Assembly (NCBI GenBank): GCA_025526935.1 | Contig: JAHLKD010000025.1 | Coordinates: forward strand, 248,001-312,000 | Source: Cladochytrium replicatum | Lineage: Eukaryota > Chytridiomycota > Chytridiomycetes > Cladochytriales > Cladochytriaceae | Reading direction: 5' to 3' | Length of the DNA: 64,000 nucleotides | In this document: positions 58,201-64,000 of the stretch, one piece after another | How positions within the stretch are numbered: position 1 is the first letter of the stretch | Layout of the letters: the number at the start of each line of letters is the position of its first letter | Notes under the pieces: model-generated | The model's database searches: none | The model's input: the letters and a program-made list of their open reading frames with translations, nothing else | Told to the model about the DNA's origin: nothing | Position numbers and translations under genes: made by a program

Positions 58201-60190
58201 CGGACTTAATGCTTTTGTACCGCTGGAGAGCCTCTTGGACATCATCGCCAAGGCATCGTCTTCAGCTCTACGAATGAAAACGATCAATTAGATTATTCAC
58301 GAGTGGAGGTTTCCAAGCGTCTTTAAGAGTCAGCGGACGGCTCCGTGTCTGATGATGGATAAGCTTACCGGGACCTACTATTTGCTGATTTCAGGCGAAT
58401 AAGACTTCCTCAACGCTCCTTTCAAAAATCCTTGGAGAATCTCAAGAGGAAAGGCTATCCGGTCGATCGAATCTTGAACCTTACTACCAACAAGTTTGAA
58501 AGAAGCGGCGCTTTTGCAGGAGCAGAAGCAAATCAAACCGCAGAAGGAACTTCAGATTCAGCTTGAGGCCAGAAGAAGAAGGAGGCTTAACAGAAACTCG
58601 AGGAAGCATCGCGAGGGTCCGAGATTAAGCAAACACCAGTCAACGCGCCACAAGCCCCCATCATCCTCTACATCAACTCTCACGGAAACAGCAAGTTCAG
58701 TCGGTCAAAAGCCCAAGGAAAACACCAACGCGGTTCAAAGTCTGCCGAAAGACGCACAGAGGATCGGTGAAGCAGTCCAATCAATGTTCCCAGATGCAGA
58801 TTTGTCGCACGTGAAGAAGTTGGAGGGAGATTATGAATATGGGTGGTATGGTATTGTATTGTAATGTATTGTATTGTATTGTAGTGTATTGTAGTGTATT
58901 GTATTGTAGTGTATTATATTGTATTGCATTGTAGTGTATTATATTGTATTGTATTGTATTGTTTTGGATTGAATTGTGATGTATTGTATTGTATTGTATT
59001 GTATTGAGCCAAGGGCTGAAGCTTGGTCCTCTGAATGGAGGCAATCAATCGTGCGATTCAGAATATTTCAAATTCGATGCTTGACAAGGGCCATCCGAAA
59101 GGAAAAGTTAACAACCAACCACCACCGCTACCTGATCGGAAGGATGAACACGATGAAGTCACGCCAAAGACCGAGCCTAAACAAACGGAAGGGCCGGGGG
59201 AGATTGTTTAATCAGATTGGAAAGAATCTTGGGCTTTGGGAAACAGTGGAACAAGCAAAGCAGGGAGGTGACCTCAATGGAAGGAACTCTGTTTCGTCTG
59301 GACCAGGTTCTGGCGTTATGACGAAGGGCAACCCTCTGGATCAGATCAATCAACAATACCCGTACTCACTGAAGCGACACCTTTTTCAATCTCTTCAGAC
59401 ATTAGAGCCGAGTCGGGATTTGGCCTTTCGAGCGGAAATTCCAGGCGATCCATATCAACCTCCTCCCGGGACTCTTCCACAGAACTCACTTTCAGACGCA
59501 ACATGCTCAATTATTGCTGATAACAACCTCGTTCTTCATCCTGAACCCGTTGGTGCTGGGCCTTCTGAACCCGTGGTGCTGGGCCTTCTAAGAGGGGGAT
59601 TCCGTTCTATATCGACAAGCATGCCCTCGAAGAGGTCCAAACCTGAGTTGCCAGTACCCCAGAAGAACACGAGGGCTGCGCGTCGGTTTACGTTTATGCT
59701 CAATTTATTGGCAGAATTTGTGTTTGGTGTTCAGCCCGGGATCTACTACGACAATCGAGGCGAAACTGTCGTTCAACAAGAACCTCGCACTGTTTTTCAA
59801 TGCCAGATATTACATTGGATTGCATTTGAAGCAGACGGATTCAGGTCGGGTAGTTTCAACTTCTTCCGGTGGTACAAGTTACATTCCCGGGCAGCTCTTT
59901 CACGTCACCGCCAAGCCCGTCGACTGCTCCATTGGAGCTGTCTCTGGCCCGCCTTAGACGGAGGAGACAGAAACGGATGCCTATTGCTACTGGTTCCTGG
60001 TTTGCTGCCACGAACTTGGACACAATTTCGTCTCTGAACGCAACAGCCAACATGAGTTTTACATGTCGGTCTTTCGTACAGGTAACTAGCATACAGAAAT
60101 TTGAAGTTAATGTACTTTTCCATTGCAGAATTACTCATCCAGATGTTGGATCAAGAGAAGATCAAGCTGTGAGTTGTGCAATAGCCCATC
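55290..60190 (+). pseudogene. Fungal DUF3684 protein (HSP90/sacsin-like ATPase), extensively decayed
   Basis: DUF3684 proteins are large fungal proteins with an N-terminal HSP90-like ATPase and unknown role. Blocks in family order are RHLIDKILARFSAEFTEAS (about 55345), SNDAVRVII, FSIAEEPLVTYGNECMVCFW (about 55890-55950), and RRSQWTTFDLALREPIEVPE with FGRFLATSVAFTNKLRKIEV. Then come LYFEKKVEDPQPLPL, NKEMERTTKKRPSL and SMFDDLIPSPKECV, then GFPTHQTTGCAIQMASHLI and DCVDKTLNIFTKEVLFVPGL. Near 58395-58475 is RLPQRSFQKSLENLKRKGYP. The C-terminal part has FNKNLALFFNARYYIGLHLK (about 59775) and CYWFLVCCHELGHNFVSERN with QHEFYMSVF (to about 60075), which includes an HELGH metallopeptidase-like motif. 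Many frame changes and stops interrupt these blocks, so it is not functional as it stands. A pentanucleotide repeat interrupts it at 58851-59006. Confidence 0.8.
58851..59006 (+). repeat. GTATT pentanucleotide microsatellite
   Basis: About 150 bp of (GTATT)n with interspersed variants (gtaatgtatt, gtagtgtatt, gtattgcatt, gattgaattg). The purest runs are at its start and end. It sits inside the decayed DUF3684 gene. Confidence 0.95.
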
Positions 60191-60402
60191 CAAAGAAGCT
60201 TCAGGATTCAGCATTGCTACAACAAAAATCGAACGCTAAAACACTTTCCCAAATTTTTCAGTTTTAATAATATTTCAGTAAAAAATTCGCGTGGCAGAGA
60301 CCAGAGACATCCATCGCAGCGAGACGAAAGAGACATCGCAAAGGAATTTAATCCACGAAGCAAGGACGTTCACCGCATTTTGAGGTTTGAGTTGCTGCGA
60401 AA

Positions 60403-63066
60403 ATGCTGACGAAACACTTCGCTTTCGCATTCGCCCTGTTACTTGCAACTGTTTCTATCACCACCGCAAGGCCTCAGGGTGGTGGTGACTCCGATGATGA
60501 TTCAAACTGGGTTCCTGGTTCTGGTGGAGGATCAACTAGCACGGGAAGCGGATCGACCGGAAGCACGTCACCGCCAGCAACTTCCCCTGCACCGCAACTA
60601 CAAGCCATTGCTATCCTTAAACCAACCACCGGGAATACTGCGGAGGGCACTGTTGTGTTCACACAGGTGTCATCGACAATTGTCGAGATTACCGTCTCAC
60701 TAACAGGAGTTTCTTCTGGTGCACACGGAATGTAAGTGGAAGCGGCAGTCGATCATTTTTGATGATTTTAACAATCGTACAGTCATATTCATGCTTTTGG
60801 AGACATATCCGATCCTGCGGGTCTGGCAAGTGGTTTGCACTACAATCCGACCAACCGCGAACACCGATGCCCAACTGGAGACGGAGCTCGCTATGGAGGT
60901 CATGTCGGTGACATTGGCAACATTACCGCTGATGCTTCTGGAACGGTCAAAACTACCGTTAGAGTCTCACACATGTCGCTTCTTCAGCAATCACCCTTCT
61001 TTATTGTCGGTCGCGCAATTATCGTCCACTCCGCATTCGATGATTGCATAGTATGTATATCTCATTGAACGTGTTGAAATTGGTGCTGACGTTTCAAATA
61101 ACAGACCCAACCCACTGGAAATTCTGGTGGACGACTGTCACAGGGTGTGATCGGCTGGCAAACCGAGCGCGGCCGGTCGATTGTCAGCATTTCACAGTCT
61201 CCCGACCCCAACCGTCCGATCGACGCCATCGCTGTCCTCACACCCTCGAACGGCTCAGACGTGAGGGCGGTTGTTCTGTTCCACCAAGACAGTATCGATA
61301 GCCCGCTCATGATCTACGCTAACATTACCGGACTCCCCGCTGCCACCGTACACGCCTGGCATATACACGCGCTGGGTGACATATCCGACCCCAACGGAGC
61401 TAAACTCGGACTCCACTTTGACCCGTTCAACACTGGACGTCACGGGTGTGTGAGACTTAATCGCACACGTCACGCAGGCGATCTTTCCAACCTTCCCCCA
61501 GTCAGCGCTTCTGGCGTGATCTCTCAGTTTGTGACAGTCCTCGATAGCCCGAACATCCTGTCGCTCTACCGAGGCACACCTGGGTACTTTATCGGACGTG
61601 GCCTGATCATTCACCAGAACGTGGATGACTGTGTGTCACAACCTGTTGGCAACGCTGGTGGGAGATGGGCACAGGGTGTCGTCGGATACAGGAACTCTAC
61701 CATAAACACAGTCCAGCGCATCTCGTTCCGACCTCCTCGTTCTGCTAGCCCTGGTGGTCAAGGTGGAAGCTCCGGTGGAGGGGGAGGAAGTTCGAGCCCT
61801 GGTGGAGGAAGCAGCAGTGACGACTCGTCCCCTGAGAGCTCTTTCAGACCGTTTGGAGCTGCATCAAACAACTACGATTATGGATACGATGGCGACGATG
61901 GATACAGCGATGACTACTCTTACGATGGTGGTTACAATGACTACGGTGGAGATTACTACGACAACAGCTACGGTAGTTACGAAAGCGACTACGATAGCTA
62001 CGAAACTGGTTACGATGGGTACGGATCTGGCTACTCTGGCGATTACAGCAGCGGTGGCTATGATGCTGACTACGAGTCTGGTTACGATACCTCCTACGAC
62101 CAAACCTACGACTCGAACGATTCTGGGTACGACTCCCCGCCATATAACTCGCGCTGCGAAGACGAGTATCAAAGGACCGTACGCTCATGCCGCGCGATCC
62201 GCAACCGCAACACCGTCGAGAAGTGCGTTGAGCGAGCGGAAGAGGTGTTCCAGTACTGCTCTGGTCAAGGAGATGGATGGACCGAGTACGACATGCCGCC
62301 TGCAACTTCGTCGACCGACTCTTGTCAGGAAGGATACGAGCGTGCTATTAAGATTTGCAAGGAGAAGAGCTTGGGAGATGAGTGCACTAAGTCTGCTGAG
62401 TCGGGTTTGAAGAGCTGCGAGGCGCAATGGGGTGGCTCGAGCGGTGGATCAGGAGGCTCAGGAGGTGGTAGCGGTGGCTCATCTGGATCCGGCGGATCAA
62501 GCGGAAGCAGCGGGTCTGGAGGATCCAGTGGCGGTAGTGGAGGGTCAGGTGGATCAAGCAGTGGCAGCGGAGGGTCAAGTGGTAGTAGTGGTGGGTCTGG
62601 AGGGTCCAGTAGTGGCAACGGAGGAGGAGCGGCATCGTCGACAGACTCATGCCAGTTGACGTACGAGAACTCCATCAAGATTTGCGAAGGTGGCGGGTTG
62701 GGTCCAGAGTGTTTCCAAGCTGCAGAGACGTGGTTGGCGAACTGCAGGCAAATGAACGGCGGTGGATCAAGTGGTGGATCGGGCGGTGGTGGCTCAGGCG
62801 GAGGTGGTTCTGGAGGCAGCGGTGGGAGCGCTGGTGACCCACCGGTAAGCTCAACTTTTAGCGCCGCCGCACCACCACCGACCGAAACTGCGAGTGCTGA
62901 AGAAGCGCCCCCAGCCGAGACTTCCGCTTCAGTCGGTTTGGCATTCCCGACCGCTGCAGCAGCGGCTCTTCAAGTCGAAGCAGGCAGTGGAGCGTCACAC
63001 GCCATGTCGACATCCATGTGGGGAGTTGGCGTTGCGGTTCTTGTGCTTTGCGTTTTGGCGGTGTAG
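60403..63066 (+). CDS. Surface protein with two Cu/Zn-SOD domains, Tyr-rich region, three four-Cys repeats and likely GPI anchor
   Basis: Exons are 60403-60731, 60783-61050 and 61105-63066 (introns 51 and 54 nt), giving 852 residues. A signal peptide (MLTKHFAFAFALLLATVSIT) and a Gly/Ser linker precede SOD domain 1: AHGIHIHAFGDISDPAG, LHYNPTNREHRCP, GGHVGDIGNI and IIVHSAFDDC. Domain 2 has VHAWHIHALGDISDPNG, LHFDPFNTGRHGC, RHAGDLSNLP and LIIHQNVDDC. In each domain all six histidines and the zinc aspartate of Cu/Zn-SOD (superoxide dismutation) are present. The usual disulfide cysteines are replaced by an HxC/DDC pair. A Gly/Ser linker then leads to a Tyr/Asp/Gly-rich stretch (DYGYDGDDGYSDDYSYDGGY). 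Three cysteine modules follow (C-x10-C-x8/11-C-x10-C), the second and third separated by about 70 residues of Gly/Ser. The end (STSMWGVGVAVLVLCVLAV) is a GPI-anchor-type signal. It is probably a cell-wall or membrane antioxidant. Confidence 0.92.
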
Positions 63067-64000
63067 CGGATGGCGAGCACAACCAAACGGCGCAAATCGC
63101 GGATATTGACTATGTATGCTTTTAACTCGTTTCATATCTGCCTTACTAGCGGCTTTCACAACCCCAAAACTATTTGATTTGTAACTAGCATTTCTTCCTT
63201 TGGCAAACATGTTTAATAGCGGCTGAGAAAATGTGCAACATGAAGCTTCTCGGTTTGAGAAAGAGAGAGAGAGGTTATCAAGAGTTAAAGCAAAGATGGC
63301 TGTTTTCAAGAGATTATCAAGAGCAAGTGCAGACTTTCAAGAGCTTATCAAGGAAAACCAGACAAGACAGCTGGATGGACTGTCAGTGCATCTTTATGTG
63401 TACTGAATTGGTTGATTTTCTCCTCTCATTCCATGGAAACTTGACATTCGACATTCCGAGACACCTCGTGGGAAATTCTCTTCTTGAAGCAAACATCCGT
63501 TTGACTACAAAGCAACTTTTGCTTTTTGTTTTCACATATAGATATAATTGTTCGAGAAGAATTTTGTTTGATCGATATAACAGGAACACATGTTGCGGGA
63601 GTTATTGGTGCAAACTCTACAGCGAATTCTTCACTATTGTTGCAACTGACGTTACTTTCTGTGTGGTTGACCCTTCCATATCTGGACAGCGCGACAAAGA
63701 CCATCACGAAACTCACTGCTAGTAACTAAACTGTTTCATCCAAGCTCGCGTTTGAGAAGGTCTTCAACGAGGACACCACCCCTGTGTCGCCCAAAGCCCT
63801 CGAGCTCCCTACTCTTGTCTTTTACTCGATGGATGAAATGACACTTGTTGGCACTGGTTGAAACGAATGGCACTGGTTGACACGTTCGTTTCAACCGTTG
63901 TTTGGCATATCGTCGATACATGTAGCGGACTGTTTAAATGCTTTGTTGTGCAAACAGTATTCAATTTCGCCGCCAAAGAAATCTGCCCTGCAGTGAATCG
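63067..64000. other. 3' flank of the SOD gene and unresolved relics to the window edge
   Basis: Near 63260-63350 the motif ttcaagagattatcaag recurs three or four times imperfectly. Near 63855-63885 gcactggttga occurs twice. A plus-strand frame at 63574-63615 reads DITGTHVAGVIGAN, resembling the His-site of subtilases (GHGTHVAG), but without flanking domain sequence. FEKVFNEDTTPVSPKALELP lies near 63745-63805. No gene can be assembled. Confidence 0.35.

Noticed and set aside
61754-62410. 218-codon threonine-rich plus-strand frame inside the SOD gene
   Set aside because: It is an out-of-frame shadow of the Tyr/Gly/Ser-rich coding region.
63574-63615. Subtilase gene
   Set aside because: Only the GTHVAG-like His-site motif is visible; no Asp or Ser site and no open domain around it.

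Overview
This window looks like nuclear DNA of a zoosporic fungus, probably Chytridiomycota. Genes carry many short introns (about 50-75 nt, GTGAGT/GTATGT-type donors, CAG/TAG acceptors) and lie close together on both strands with no operon signature. Fungal-type features include a DUF3684/HSP90-like ATPase relic, an Amidohydro_3 protein, a TALE homeodomain factor and a bifunctional PFK2/FBPase2. An EFHC/Rib72-type DM10 protein, a component of the axonemal doublet, implies a flagellated stage. The WW-containing ankyrin-like repeats at 5-6.3 kb resemble repeats I associate with chytrid genomes (recollection, not searched).

Layout. 1-1.2 kb: a partial minus-strand gene with a P/Q-rich tail. 1.4-2.6 kb: eroded coding sequence. 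2.9-4.65 kb: an unrecognised acidic protein with a PP1-docking-like motif. 5-10 kb: a graveyard of host genes (ankyrin-like repeat gene with one stop, purine nucleoside phosphorylase, an unidentified gene, an ABCC transporter end). 10.3-21.5 kb: intact genes (glycosylated secreted/membrane protein, amidohydrolase, stomatin-like protein, MDR reductase, cystathionine gamma-lyase with a duplicated tail, TALE homeodomain factor). 23.8-29.9 kb: a proline-rich protein, GPATCH1 and WDR83 homologues sharing a tiny divergent promoter, and ISCA2. 30.6-32.9 kb: an eroded oligopeptide transporter. 34-46 kb: SAP coiled-coil protein, malonyl-CoA decarboxylase, PFKFB, protein phosphatase inhibitor 2, and a small helical protein. 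47-55 kb: an orphaned trehalose-phosphatase domain, an MFSD1-like transporter, trimethyllysine dioxygenase, and the EFHC-type protein. 55.3-60.2 kb: an eroded DUF3684 gene split by a pentanucleotide repeat. 60.4-63.1 kb: a surface protein with two Cu/Zn superoxide dismutase domains and a repeated four-cysteine module.

Several genes fit shared themes: sulfur and Fe-S metabolism (cystathionine gamma-lyase, ISCA2), carbon and fatty-acid switching (PFKFB, malonyl-CoA decarboxylase, trimethyllysine dioxygenase for carnitine, trehalose phosphatase), PP1 control (inhibitor 2 and the RVxF-bearing protein) and splicing (GPATCH1 and WDR83). They are scattered, so this is not a cluster.

The most notable points are the tandem-SOD/four-cysteine surface protein, the sharp contrast between intact and eroded genes, the orphan trehalose-phosphatase exons, and a three-hairpin element after PFKFB. 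No tRNA, rRNA, CRISPR, reverse transcriptase or transposase was recognised. All identifications come from reading motifs by eye; no database search was run.
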